This document shows positions 28,795 to 37,012 of a stretch of DNA of 44,260 nt, one piece after another. A program made the position numbers and the translations under genes. Position 1 is the stretch's first letter. Each line of letters opens with the position of its first letter. The notes under the pieces were generated by a model. The model did not search any database. It was not told where the DNA came from and worked only from the letters and a program-made list of their open reading frames with translations. This DNA comes from an uncultured Blautia sp. (GTDB lineage: Bacteria; Bacillota; Clostridia; Lachnospirales; Lachnospiraceae). The stretch is from NCBI GenBank assembly GCA_934408705.1, contig CAKRVL010000013.1, positions 1-44,260 of the forward strand, given 5' to 3'.

Positions 28795-29310
28795 ATGAAG
28801 AAAATTTTAATCCATTTATTAAAACCTTTGTCCTTTCTTCCTGCGATTCTGATGATGTATCTGATTTATTCATTTTCAGCCCAGACAGGGGAGGTGTCCG
28901 GAGCATTAAGCTATAAGGTCAGCTACCAGATCGTAGAAACCAAGAACGAAATTCTCAGTGAGAACAAATCCTATGATGAGCTTGCCTATTCTGCTCGCTC
29001 TATTGAATATTATGTGCGAAAGGCCGCTCACATGACAGAGTATTGCCTGCTTGCCATTGCCATCTCTTTTCCGTTGTACGTTTACGGAGTAAGAGGGATC
29101 TGGCTGATTCTGCTGGCTGGCGCTATATGTGTAGGCTTCGCAGGATTTGACGAGTATCACCAGTCATTCGTTGCCGACCGCGGTCCTTCTGTAAAGGATG
29201 TGGGAATTGACAGCATTGGTGTTGCCGTCGGTATTCTGCTGGTTCAGGCCTTCTGCTGGTCTACCTTACATAACCCTAGCGGGAAGCGGCGACGTAAGAA
29301 GCGGCGTTAA
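28795..29310 (+). CDS. VanZ family membrane protein
   Basis: VanZ-like proteins are small multi-pass membrane proteins. VanZ itself gives low-level teicoplanin resistance, and most homologues have no assigned role. The 171-residue protein has helices at about residues 10-27, 78-96, 101-118 and 135-153. It carries the family motifs SFSAQTGEVSG, RKAAHMTEYCLLA and GFDEYHQSFVADRGPSVKDVGIDSIG, and ends in a strongly basic tail (KRRRKKRR). There is no ribosome binding site: the promoter lies so close that the mRNA would begin at or next to the ATG. The nearest internal ATGs also lack an SD. It is divergent from thyA. Confidence 0.88.
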   Translation: MKKILIHLLKPLSFLPAILMMYLIYSFSAQTGEVSGALSYKVSYQIVETKNEILSENKSYDELAYSARSIEYYVRKAAHMTEYCLLAIAISFPLYVYGVRGIWLILLAGAICVGFAGFDEYHQSFVADRGPSVKDVGIDSIGVAVGILLVQAFCWSTLHNPSGKRRRKKRR

Positions 29311-29323
29311 CCCGGATATATGC

Positions 29324-29378
29324 AAAAACAGACTTCCAATCACAGCTGCTGTTCATTGGAAAGTCTGTTTATTTTTTT
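29324..29378. terminator. Bidirectional terminator between vanZ-like gene and 29388 gene
   Basis: AAACAGACTTCCAAT (29326-29340) pairs with ATTGGAAAGTCTGTTT (29355-29370) with one bulged base. T-rich sequence follows on the plus strand and a shorter T-run on the minus strand. It serves both convergent genes. Confidence 0.85.
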
Positions 29379-29387
29379 ATAAAGCTT

Positions 29388-29780
29388 CTATTCTTCATCC
29401 TCCGGGTCATCCCCAAGCTGACTTACCAGATTGGCACGATCAGCAATGGACATTTTAGAGCCTTGCGAATCTGCTTCCTTAGCTTCCTCTCCAGAAGTCT
29501 GTTCCTTCTCTTCGGCAGCTTCCATCTGCTTTGCCTTACTTATCTTTAAGCTGCCCCGGATCCCATTGATTCCGAATACTGCCCCCAGCACGATAAAGAT
29601 AATTCCGGCTGCCATAAATCCCACACTGCTGCCTTCCTCGCCCTTTATCACTCCCTGGCAAAGAGAAACACCAAGATACGCCACATAAGCGCCTGCAAGG
29701 ATCATGAGCACATAAGTCCGCATAGGAATAGCACCCTTAGTCCCTTTTTCTTCCAATTCATCATTTTTAAGCTCTTCCAT
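29388..29780 (-). CDS. Small two-helix membrane protein of unknown function
   Basis: I do not recognise a family. The 130-residue protein has an acidic N-terminus. Two transmembrane segments follow at about 21-43 (YVLMILAGAYVAYLGVSL) and 52-74 (VGFMAAGIIFIVLGAVFGI), then a charged, Glu/Ala-rich cytosolic tail ending DDPEDEE. GGAGG precedes the ATG at 29780. It lies 58 bases after the second ABC transporter gene with no terminator between, so it is probably the last gene of the malQ-ABC transcript. A link to the transporter is only positional. Confidence 0.75.
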   Translation of the reverse strand: MEELKNDELEEKGTKGAIPMRTYVLMILAGAYVAYLGVSLCQGVIKGEEGSSVGFMAAGIIFIVLGAVFGINGIRGSLKISKAKQMEAAEEKEQTSGEEAKEADSQGSKMSIADRANLVSQLGDDPEDEE

Positions 29781-29837
29781 ATTGCCTCCTCCATTTTGTT
29801 CTTCGTCTCTTACACTAATGCTCTCTTTATTCTCCGG

Positions 29838-31580
29838 TCAGGAAACTGCAAACTGACTCTCATACAGATCCGCATAAAAGCCCTTCTTTGCCAGCAGCTC
29901 TTCATGCCTGCCCTGCTCGATAATATTTCCGTCCTTCATAACCAGGATCAGGTCTGCCTCCTGAATAGTGGAAAGGCGATGTGCAACAATGAAGCTGGTT
30001 CTTCCCTCCATCAGCTCTGCGAAAGCCTTCTGGACTTTTATCTCTGTACGGGTATCAATGGAAGATGTTGCCTCGTCAAGGATCAGCATGGCAGGATGCA
30101 TAAGCATAACCCTTGCAATACAAAGCAGCTGCTTCTGTCCCTGGGAAATGTTCCCGCCGCCTTCTGAGATCACAGTGTCATAGCCCTCTGGCATACGCTT
30201 GATAAAGCTATGGGCATGGGCATGTCTGGCAGCCTCCATAACCTCTTCAAGGGTTGCATCCGGTTTTCCGTAAGCGATATTCTCACGAATAGTTCCAGCC
30301 TTCAGCCAGGTTTCCTGAAGCACCATACCAAAGTTTCGTCTAAGACTGTCTCTTGTCAGTTCTCTTACAGGATAACCACTCACCCTGATCTGTCCTTTGT
30401 CCACATCATAGAATCTCATAAGCAGATTTATCATAGTGGTCTTACCACATCCGGTAGGTCCCACAATAGCAATTCTCTGGCCCGGCTTTACATCAATGGA
30501 AATGTCTGTAAGCAGGGGAACTTCTTTTCTATAAGAGAAAGAAACATTCTCCACACATACACGGCCGTCAGCTTTTTCCAGCTCCACTGCATCCGGCGCA
30601 TCCGGCTCCTGTACCGGAGTATCGATAAAGTCAAACAATCTTCTGGCGCAGGCCAGTGCATTCTCCAGCTCCGTAATAACACCGGAAATCTCATTAAAGG
30701 GCTTTGTATACTGATTTGCATAATTCAGAAAGCTGGTCAGCTGTCCCACAGTCATACCACCTTTAATTACCGTAAATGCGCCAAAAATTCCAACAGCTGT
30801 GTAAACAAGCCCATTTACAAAGCGTGTGGACGGATTTGTAATGGAGGAAAAGAAAATGGCATTGATTCCGCAGACTCTAAGCTCTTCGTTCACTTTTCCG
30901 AAGCGTTCATTTGCCCTCTCTTCATAGGAAAAAGCCTGCACGATCTTCTGATTCCCCACAAGCTCTTCCACAATAGAAGTCATCTGTGCTCTTTTCTCAG
31001 ACTGCTCCTGGAACATACGGAATGTTCTGCTTGCTATAAAGCTTGCCACAAACAGGGAAATCGGTGTAAGCAAAATGACTATTACTGCAATCTTCACACT
31101 GATGGAAAGCATGAAACCAATGGTTCCAAAGATTGTCAGTACACCGGTAAACAGCTGGGTAAAGCCCATGAGAAGTCCATCGGAAAACTGGCTTACATCA
31201 GAAACAATACGGCTTAAAATATCTCCTGGCTGATTAGCATCAATATAGGATACCGGTACCTCCTGAAGATGGGCAAAAGCCTGACTGCGCACATCCTGAA
31301 CCACACTGTAAGTAACCTGGTTTGTAAGAAGGTTCATAACCCACTGGGAAACTGCATTTCCCGCAACAACCACTGCAAGTGCTCCAAGCACCTTCAGAAG
31401 TCCGGCCACATTTACATTTCCCGGTCCCACAATGTTATCTACACCTTTACCAATAAGAATCGGCGTATACAAAGTAAATGCAACTGTGACAAGTGCTGTA
31501 AGAAGCATAATGATAATTTTTGCCTTGTAGGGACTGATAAATTCCAGCACTCTTTTCAGGGTATCTTTATTCTTTCCCAT
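29838..31580 (-). CDS. ABC exporter, subunit B (fused membrane and ATPase domains)
   Basis: This is a half-transporter of 580 residues. Six transmembrane helices occupy residues 1-320 (ABC_membrane type 1 exporter). The nucleotide-binding domain has Walker A VGPTGCGKTTM, Q-loop GMVLQETW, and Walker B LILDEATSSID with the catalytic glutamate. The H-loop is in VAHRLSTIQEAD. The signature is ISQGQKQ rather than LSGGQ. Its partner has the opposite defects, so the two should form a heterodimeric multidrug-type exporter with one competent and one degenerate ATP site. Start and upstream stop overlap as TGATG, which implies translational coupling. The substrate cannot be told from sequence. Confidence 0.93.
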   Translation of the reverse strand: MGKNKDTLKRVLEFISPYKAKIIIMLLTALVTVAFTLYTPILIGKGVDNIVGPGNVNVAGLLKVLGALAVVVAGNAVSQWVMNLLTNQVTYSVVQDVRSQAFAHLQEVPVSYIDANQPGDILSRIVSDVSQFSDGLLMGFTQLFTGVLTIFGTIGFMLSISVKIAVIVILLTPISLFVASFIASRTFRMFQEQSEKRAQMTSIVEELVGNQKIVQAFSYEERANERFGKVNEELRVCGINAIFFSSITNPSTRFVNGLVYTAVGIFGAFTVIKGGMTVGQLTSFLNYANQYTKPFNEISGVITELENALACARRLFDFIDTPVQEPDAPDAVELEKADGRVCVENVSFSYRKEVPLLTDISIDVKPGQRIAIVGPTGCGKTTMINLLMRFYDVDKGQIRVSGYPVRELTRDSLRRNFGMVLQETWLKAGTIRENIAYGKPDATLEEVMEAARHAHAHSFIKRMPEGYDTVISEGGGNISQGQKQLLCIARVMLMHPAMLILDEATSSIDTRTEIKVQKAFAELMEGRTSFIVAHRLSTIQEADLILVMKDGNIIEQGRHEELLAKKGFYADLYESQFAVS

Positions 31581-33313
31581 CAGCGGTTCACCTCCTGTTC
31601 AGAAAGCTGTGACAGACAGATTTCTCTGTAGACCTCACAGGATTCCATAAGCTCCTTGTGTGTTCCCACACCAACCAGTTCACCGTCATCCAGAACCAGT
31701 ATCTTATCTGCCTGCTTGATAGAGGTAGCTCTCTGGGAAACTATAAACACGGTCATACCCTTAGTCTGCTCACGGATAGCGTGACGCAGAGCCGCATCTG
31801 TAGCAAAGTCAAGGGCAGAGGCACTGTCATCCATGATCAAGATTTCAGGATTTCCCACCAGTGCTCTCGCAATGGTAAGACGCTGGCGCTGTCCACCGGA
31901 GAGATTGGCACCTCCCTGGCTTACCATGGTATTTAAGCCTTCAGGCTTACTATTTACAAAATCACTTGCCTGGGCAATGGAAAGCGCATTCTGGATTTCC
32001 TCCTCTGTGGCGTCCTCCTTGCCCCATTTCATATTATCACGGATGGTTCCCTTAAACAGTACCGCCTGCTGAGGTACCATGCCTATTTTTTTGCGAAGCT
32101 GTGAAAATGGATATTCTTTTACATTATTTCCATCAATTACCACATTTCCTGATGTTACGTCATAAAAGCGAGGGATCAGATTGACCAGGGTGGATTTACC
32201 ACATCCGGTACCACCGATGATACCGATTGTTTCTCCCGGCTCTGCTGTAAAGGAAATATGGGAAAGAGCGGGTTCTTTGCTGCCGGCGTAGGTAAAGCTT
32301 ACATTCTCAAAAGCAACTCTTGCAGAGTCTGCTTTCTCCTTCTGTGCGCTGCTGCCCTCATCAGTCAGAGAGGGCTGTGTATCCAGAACCTCATTCAGAC
32401 GAACACCGGAAGCCATAGCTTTCGTTACAGCCACGATCAGGTTGGCAAGGGCGATCAAAGCGATCAGGATCTGATTCATGTAATTTACAAGTGCAACTAC
32501 TTCTCCCTGTGTAAGAATGCCTACAGATACCTCTTTACTGCCATACCAGAGAATTCCGATAATCGCAAGATTCATGATAACTGTAGTGGCCGGATTCAAA
32601 AGTGCGGAAATTTTTCCGGCTCTTACCTGAACCCTGGAATAATCATCATTGACTTCTGAAAATTCTTTATACTCCTCCCGCTGTCTTCCAAATGCTCTTA
32701 CCACTCTGGCCCCAACATGATTCTCTCTGGTTATCAGCGAAATTCTGTCCAGGGAAGACTGAGCTTTTTTATAAATTGGTACTGTTGTGCGCATAATTGC
32801 ATAAATTACAACAGAAATAACCGGCACCGCAATGAGGAAAATCAAGCCAATCTTTACATCAATTGTAAAGGACATGATCACTGCCCCAACGACAATAAAC
32901 GGGGAGCGAAGAAACAGGCGAAGTATCATATTTACACCTGTCTGAGCCTGATTGACATCACTGGTAATCCTGGTTACAAGTGTAGGAGTTCCCAGCATAT
33001 CCAGCTCCTTATAGGAAAGCTTACTGATATGTGAAAACAGTTCTTTACGAAGGGCCGTACTAAATCCCATAGCTGCCTTTGCGGAAAAATACTGTGCAGT
33101 CAGTGAACAGGCAAGACCAATCACGCCAAGAAGCACCATGATCACGCACTGATGCCAGATATAAGCATTATCCTGATTCTTAATACCTATATCCATAATT
33201 CTCGCAACAACCAGAGGCACAATTAACTCAAATGTGGCCTCCAGCATCTTAAACAAAGGAGCCAGAAAGCTTTCCTTCTCATAGCCCTTCAAAAATCTGA
33301 TCAATCTGTTCAT
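31580..33313 (-). CDS. ABC exporter, subunit A (fused membrane and ATPase domains)
   Basis: This is a half-transporter of 577 residues: six membrane helices, then an ATPase domain with Walker A IGGTGCGKSTL, canonical signature LSGGQRQRL, and Walker B ILIMDDSASALD. The catalytic glutamate after Walker B is an aspartate, and the H-loop position reads VSQRATS instead of VAHR, so its own ATP site is non-catalytic. This is the pattern of heterodimeric exporters such as BmrCD and TM287/288. The gene overlaps the malQ stop by ATGA and the next ABC gene by one base. Transport of drugs, lipids or peptides are all possible. Confidence 0.93.
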   Translation of the reverse strand: MNRLIRFLKGYEKESFLAPLFKMLEATFELIVPLVVARIMDIGIKNQDNAYIWHQCVIMVLLGVIGLACSLTAQYFSAKAAMGFSTALRKELFSHISKLSYKELDMLGTPTLVTRITSDVNQAQTGVNMILRLFLRSPFIVVGAVIMSFTIDVKIGLIFLIAVPVISVVIYAIMRTTVPIYKKAQSSLDRISLITRENHVGARVVRAFGRQREEYKEFSEVNDDYSRVQVRAGKISALLNPATTVIMNLAIIGILWYGSKEVSVGILTQGEVVALVNYMNQILIALIALANLIVAVTKAMASGVRLNEVLDTQPSLTDEGSSAQKEKADSARVAFENVSFTYAGSKEPALSHISFTAEPGETIGIIGGTGCGKSTLVNLIPRFYDVTSGNVVIDGNNVKEYPFSQLRKKIGMVPQQAVLFKGTIRDNMKWGKEDATEEEIQNALSIAQASDFVNSKPEGLNTMVSQGGANLSGGQRQRLTIARALVGNPEILIMDDSASALDFATDAALRHAIREQTKGMTVFIVSQRATSIKQADKILVLDDGELVGVGTHKELMESCEVYREICLSQLSEQEVNR

Positions 33314-34839
33314 TTTTCTTTGTGCTCCTGACTCCGTCCATATAATTTTGTCATAGCGTATATTCTCTTGAGCACCTCATCCTGAAGCTGTCCCTTTGTC
33401 AAGCGCCACTTCCAGTTGTCTCCCAGAGTGGAAGGAGTATTCATTCTGGCTTCATTTCCAAGACAGAGATAGTCCTGAAGCGGGATTACACATACGTCAG
33501 CCACACTGGACTGAGCCGCCCTTATAAGCCCCCAGACACACTCATCCATATCTTTTCCCTCGGATGCAGTATACCTGCTCACATAATCCCTGCCTGACTC
33601 AGTAAGATTTCCAAGCCATCCCTTGGTAGTTTCATTATCATGGGTACCTGTGTATACAATGCAATTCCTGTCATAGCGGAATGGAAGATATACGCTCTCA
33701 CCGCTTTCATCGAAAGCAAACTGAAGCACTTTCATGCCGGGATAACCGGATTCTGACAGCAGTTCTCTTACGGAATCTGTAAGAAAGCCAAGATCCTCAG
33801 CGATTACATCCAGCCCTTCAATATTCTTCTCCAGGATCTTAAATAACTGGATTCCAGGTCCCTTCTCCCATTTGCCATTTTCTGCAGTCTCATCCCCGTA
33901 AGGAACTGCCCAATACTCATCAAAGCCTCTGAAATGATCAATACGAACCTTATCATAGAGCTTCATGCAATGAGACATACGAAGAGTCCACCAGCTGTAG
34001 TCTGTTTTCTTATGATATTCCCAATTGTACAGTGGATTTCCCCACAGCTGTCCTGTTGCTGAAAAAGCATCTGGCGGACAGCCTGCAACAGCTACGGGAA
34101 CCGCATTCTCATCGAACTGGAACAGATCCGGATTCGCCCATGCATCAGCACCGTCAAAGGCTACATAGATAGGCAGATCCCCAATAATCTTAATTGCCCT
34201 GTCATTTGCATATTTTTTCAGCCGGCTCCACTGGCGGTAGAACCAGAACTGCTGGAATGCATAGAAACTGATTTCTTCCTTCAATTCCTCACCAGCCTTT
34301 GCAAGTGCCTCCGGCTTACGTGTCTTCAAATCCTCAGGCCACTGATTCCAGGCAATTCCATCCAGACTGTCCTTCACAGCCATATAAAGACAGTAATCAG
34401 CAAGCCAGAAGCCCTGCTCCTGCTCGAAAGCTTCCATTTCCTCACGGATCAGCTGAAGCTCTTTGTCTTTTCCATCCAACTGGTAAAAACGTCTGTATGC
34501 CTTACGAAGAAGGGAAAATCTGGAATTATAAACCTTCTCATAGTCTACATAGCTCTTGCTGCCGCCCCAGTCACAGCCTGCACATTCTGCTGCTGTGAGA
34601 AGGTCTCTCTGGATAAATTCTTCCAGATCAATAAAATACGGATTACCTGCAAATGTGGAAAAAGACTGATAGGGAGAATCCCCGTATCCGGTTGGTCCAA
34701 GTGGAAGAATCTGCCAGTATCTCTGGCCTGCCTCCACAAGCTGATCTACAAAATCATAGGCTTCTTTAGAAAAGCATCCTATTCCATAATTGGAAGGGAT
34801 GCTGGATATCGGTAATAAAACACCGCTAGCTCTCATCAT
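33310..34839 (-). CDS. malQ: 4-alpha-glucanotransferase (amylomaltase, GH77)
   Basis: MalQ transfers glucan segments between maltodextrins, freeing glucose in maltose and glycogen use. The protein is about 509 residues. It has the N-terminal GVLLPISSIPSNYGIGCFS, the nucleophile region VRIDHFRGFDEYW, the acid/base region VIAEDLGFL, and the third acidic residue in YTGTHDNETTKGW. The start is the ATG at 34839 or the adjacent one at 34836, both behind AGGAGG; the 18 codons upstream carry no signal. Its stop overlaps the ABC exporter start by four bases. No other maltose genes are nearby. Confidence 0.96.
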   Translation of the reverse strand: MMRASGVLLPISSIPSNYGIGCFSKEAYDFVDQLVEAGQRYWQILPLGPTGYGDSPYQSFSTFAGNPYFIDLEEFIQRDLLTAAECAGCDWGGSKSYVDYEKVYNSRFSLLRKAYRRFYQLDGKDKELQLIREEMEAFEQEQGFWLADYCLYMAVKDSLDGIAWNQWPEDLKTRKPEALAKAGEELKEEISFYAFQQFWFYRQWSRLKKYANDRAIKIIGDLPIYVAFDGADAWANPDLFQFDENAVPVAVAGCPPDAFSATGQLWGNPLYNWEYHKKTDYSWWTLRMSHCMKLYDKVRIDHFRGFDEYWAVPYGDETAENGKWEKGPGIQLFKILEKNIEGLDVIAEDLGFLTDSVRELLSESGYPGMKVLQFAFDESGESVYLPFRYDRNCIVYTGTHDNETTKGWLGNLTESGRDYVSRYTASEGKDMDECVWGLIRAAQSSVADVCVIPLQDYLCLGNEARMNTPSTLGDNWKWRLTKGQLQDEVLKRIYAMTKLYGRSQEHKEK

Positions 34840-34902
34840 GTATTCCTCCTGTCTGTTAAGTCTGTTAATGCAGCCCTTTGGCAAAATAATCATTATCTGT
34901 TT

Positions 34903-34932
34903 ATTATACTGCTATCTCACATAAGCGGTCAA
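34903..34932 (-). promoter_or_regulatory. Promoter of malQ-ABC operon
   Basis: TTGACC (34927-34932) and a perfect TATAAT (34903-34908) are 18 bases apart on the minus strand. The leader is about 55 bases. I saw no obvious operator repeat in it. Confidence 0.75.
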
Positions 34933-34941
34933 TAAAAAAAC

Positions 34942-34996
34942 GAACAAGTCCCTTCAGTATTTCAGAACAAAGCAGACAAGTTCCCTTCAATATTCC
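34942..34996. repeat. Imperfect direct repeat, 2 copies of about 22 bases
   Basis: GAACAAGTCCCTTCAGTATT (from 34942) and GACAAGTTCCCTTCAATATT (from 34975) are near-identical, with a 33-base period. They lie between the oppA terminator and the malQ promoter. They could be regulator half-sites or simple duplication; nothing else supports either. Confidence 0.4.
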
Positions 34997-35002
34997 GCGC
35001 AC

Positions 35003-35040
35003 AAAAAAGCAGGCTCCTGGATTAACTCCGGAAACCTGCT
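35003..35040 (-). terminator. Terminator of the opp operon (after oppA)
   Basis: AGCAGG pairs with CCTGCT, and an inner CCGGAG/CTCCTGG pairing extends the stem. On the minus strand it runs into TTTTTT. It is about 15 bases after the oppA stop. Confidence 0.85.
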
Positions 35041-35054
35041 GGATTTTACCTGAA

Positions 35055-36710
35055 TTATTTCTTGCTTGTGTAGCCAAAGAAGAAGTATCCAAGTGGTGTG
35101 TAATACATACCATCAATATTCTCATTGATCATATATGGCTGTGTATAGAAGTAAATAGGAGCAAGTACGCTATCCTGTCCAATGAGGATATCCTCTGCTT
35201 CGTGGAATGCTTTCATACGCTCTTCCGGATCGGAAGTAGCTTTTGCTGCATCAATAGCTGCATCATAGTCTGGGTTAGAGTACTGAGCGTCGTTGTTACC
35301 GCCGTCTGTATACCACATATCCAGGAATGAGCAAGGATCATTGTAGTCTGCGATCCAGCCGTTACGTGCGATCTGGAAGTTACCATCTTTTCTGTTCTGA
35401 AGGAATACGTTCCAATCCTGGTTATTCAGGTTAACAGTTACACCAAGCTCTGTCTGCCACATATTCTGAAGAGCCTCACCGATCTTCTTGTGGTTATCAG
35501 CTGTATTGTACAGATACTCTACAGTTGGGAAGCCTTCGCCGTTTGGATATCCGGCATCAGCAAGAAGCTGACGAGCCTCCTCGCAGTTAGCTTCATAATC
35601 TTCCTCAGAAATGCTGTAGTAAGAACCGCCTACTGTACGGAAGTCATCACTACCTGCACCAGCAGCATCATTTACACCGCTCGGTACATATCCATCAGCC
35701 GGAACCTCACCAGCCTGGGAAACGTTCTCTACGATGTAGTTACGGTCAATTACAAGTGAGAATGCTTTACGGATGTTAGGATCAGAGAAAACTTCGTCCT
35801 CTGTGTTAAAGCATACATAATAGGTTCCAAGGTAATCACCAATGTTCAGCTGTCCGGAAGCAAGATAGGTAGGAATTTCATCAACCGGAAGATTCTCGAT
35901 AAAATCAAGCTCTCCGTTGTTGAAGCCCTTCAGCATCGCATTGTTATCATCAAGGAGTGTAAACTTGATGGTATCCGGTCCAAGATTCTCATAATCATAA
36001 TAGTTCTCATTTTTCTCCATGGAGATGTAAGCATTATGAGACCACTCTGTCATTTTGTATGGTCCATTGCCAATGTATGTGCTTGGATCAAATGTCCAGT
36101 TATCACTTGCCTCTACCATATCCTGACGAACCGGGAAAGTTGCCGGGAATGCCATGATTTCTTCGAAATATGGGCAGTCATAGGTAAGCTTGATCTCAAG
36201 AGTTTTATCATCAACTGCTGTGATTCCAAGAGTACTAGGATCAGCACTTCCGTCAGCAATTGCATCGTAGCCCTGAACCATATCGATCATGTAGCAATAA
36301 TCTGCTGCTGTCTCAGGGTTTGCAAGACGCTGCCATGCATAAACGAAATCACCTGCTGTTACATCCTGTCCATCAGACCATTTGATTCCATCACGAAGCT
36401 TAACTGTGTAAGTTACAGTACCATCTTCGTTCTCTGTCTTTTCCCAGGATTCAGCCTGTCCAGGAGCTGTGACAGCATTTCCTTCACCATCGTTTACCCA
36501 TTTAACAAGACCTTCAAACATATGGTTGCACATGATTGCTCCATCAACTGCGGAATTCAGTGCAGGATCGATGGTCTGTGGCTCAGATGCGATACAAAGG
36601 TTCAGATTAAATCCTTCGTCAGAAGCTGTATCCTCTGCGAATACCGGGGTAGCTGCCATGCTTACTACCATAGCTGCGGTCAGTACCATAGACATAAATT
36701 TTCTTCTCAT
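35055..36710 (-). CDS. oppA: Oligopeptide ABC transporter, substrate-binding protein
   Basis: This is a solute-binding protein of family 5 (551 residues) that delivers peptides to the OppBCDF importer. It has a Sec signal (MRRKFMSMVLTAAMVVSMAA, cleavage likely after VFA). The mature domain has LNLCIASEPQTIDPALN, WSDGQDVTAGDFVYAWQR, NGPYKMTEWSHN and ARNGWIADYNDPCSFLDMW. Unlike most Gram-positive binding proteins it has no lipobox cysteine at the signal cleavage site, so lipid anchoring is not evident. It is last in the operon, after a large structured spacer. A strong AAAGGAGG precedes the ATG. Confidence 0.93.
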   Translation of the reverse strand: MRRKFMSMVLTAAMVVSMAATPVFAEDTASDEGFNLNLCIASEPQTIDPALNSAVDGAIMCNHMFEGLVKWVNDGEGNAVTAPGQAESWEKTENEDGTVTYTVKLRDGIKWSDGQDVTAGDFVYAWQRLANPETAADYCYMIDMVQGYDAIADGSADPSTLGITAVDDKTLEIKLTYDCPYFEEIMAFPATFPVRQDMVEASDNWTFDPSTYIGNGPYKMTEWSHNAYISMEKNENYYDYENLGPDTIKFTLLDDNNAMLKGFNNGELDFIENLPVDEIPTYLASGQLNIGDYLGTYYVCFNTEDEVFSDPNIRKAFSLVIDRNYIVENVSQAGEVPADGYVPSGVNDAAGAGSDDFRTVGGSYYSISEEDYEANCEEARQLLADAGYPNGEGFPTVEYLYNTADNHKKIGEALQNMWQTELGVTVNLNNQDWNVFLQNRKDGNFQIARNGWIADYNDPCSFLDMWYTDGGNNDAQYSNPDYDAAIDAAKATSDPEERMKAFHEAEDILIGQDSVLAPIYFYTQPYMINENIDGMYYTPLGYFFFGYTSKK

Positions 36711-36776
36711 TACAAATCCTCCTTTATGCTTTTTTTGCGCCGCATGAGAAATGAGAATCAGCGCTTGTATTAAGCA

Positions 36777-36795
36777 GTTCTTCTATCAGAAGAAC
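36777..36795. repeat. Perfect 8-bp hairpin upstream of oppA
   Basis: GTTCTTCT (36777-36784), loop ATC, AGAAGAAC (36788-36795). It is not followed by a T-tract in either direction. It sits at the edge of the larger structured element and may protect the 5' end of an oppA mRNA. Confidence 0.6.
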
Positions 36796-36798
36796 GTA

Positions 36799-37004
36799 AT
36801 ACCAATATGGATAAATGTTGGGGCAAAAGCCCCAACTACGATACCTACGGATTGTTCCGTGCGTTGCACTCCCACAATCCTACCCAATATTCGCATATCG
36901 TGAAGCATACGCTTCACTTTTATGCTCATATTGGGGCGGGTCCCAAGGTCATTTCTCCACCTTTGTGCAAGCACAGGTGGTTTCAGACCTTTTGACCCTG
37001 GTAT
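36799..37004. repeat. Structured palindromic intergenic element between oppF and oppA
   Basis: About 206 bases bounded by ATACCA and TGGTAT hold a series of inverted repeats. One is an 8-bp hairpin (36817-36836, loop AAAA). Two short hairpins follow at 36847-36860 and 36859-36869. A 53-base stem at 36883-36935 pairs 8+5+7 bp around ATAC. A 61-base stem at 36938-36998 pairs 5+6+6+4 bp with small symmetric loops. Short open frames cross it on both strands but look like by-products. It may be a dispersed REP/BIME-like element, or an mRNA processing or stabilising structure separating oppBCDF from oppA. The rest of the 302-base gap is leader and ribosome binding site. Confidence 0.7.
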
Positions 37005-37012
37005 CATAGATA

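Noticed and set aside
34904..35125. 73-codon minus-strand frame between oppA and malQ
   Set aside because: It begins inside oppA, crosses the operon terminator and overlaps the malQ promoter.
36720..36780. Terminator directly upstream of oppA
   Set aside because: The GCGC...GCGC pairing near 36737-36764 is short with a long loop, and the following A-run is on the wrong side for minus-strand termination.
36786..37007. Overlapping short open frames on both strands in the oppF-oppA spacer
   Set aside because: They follow the inverted repeats, lack ribosome binding sites and show no protein-like features.
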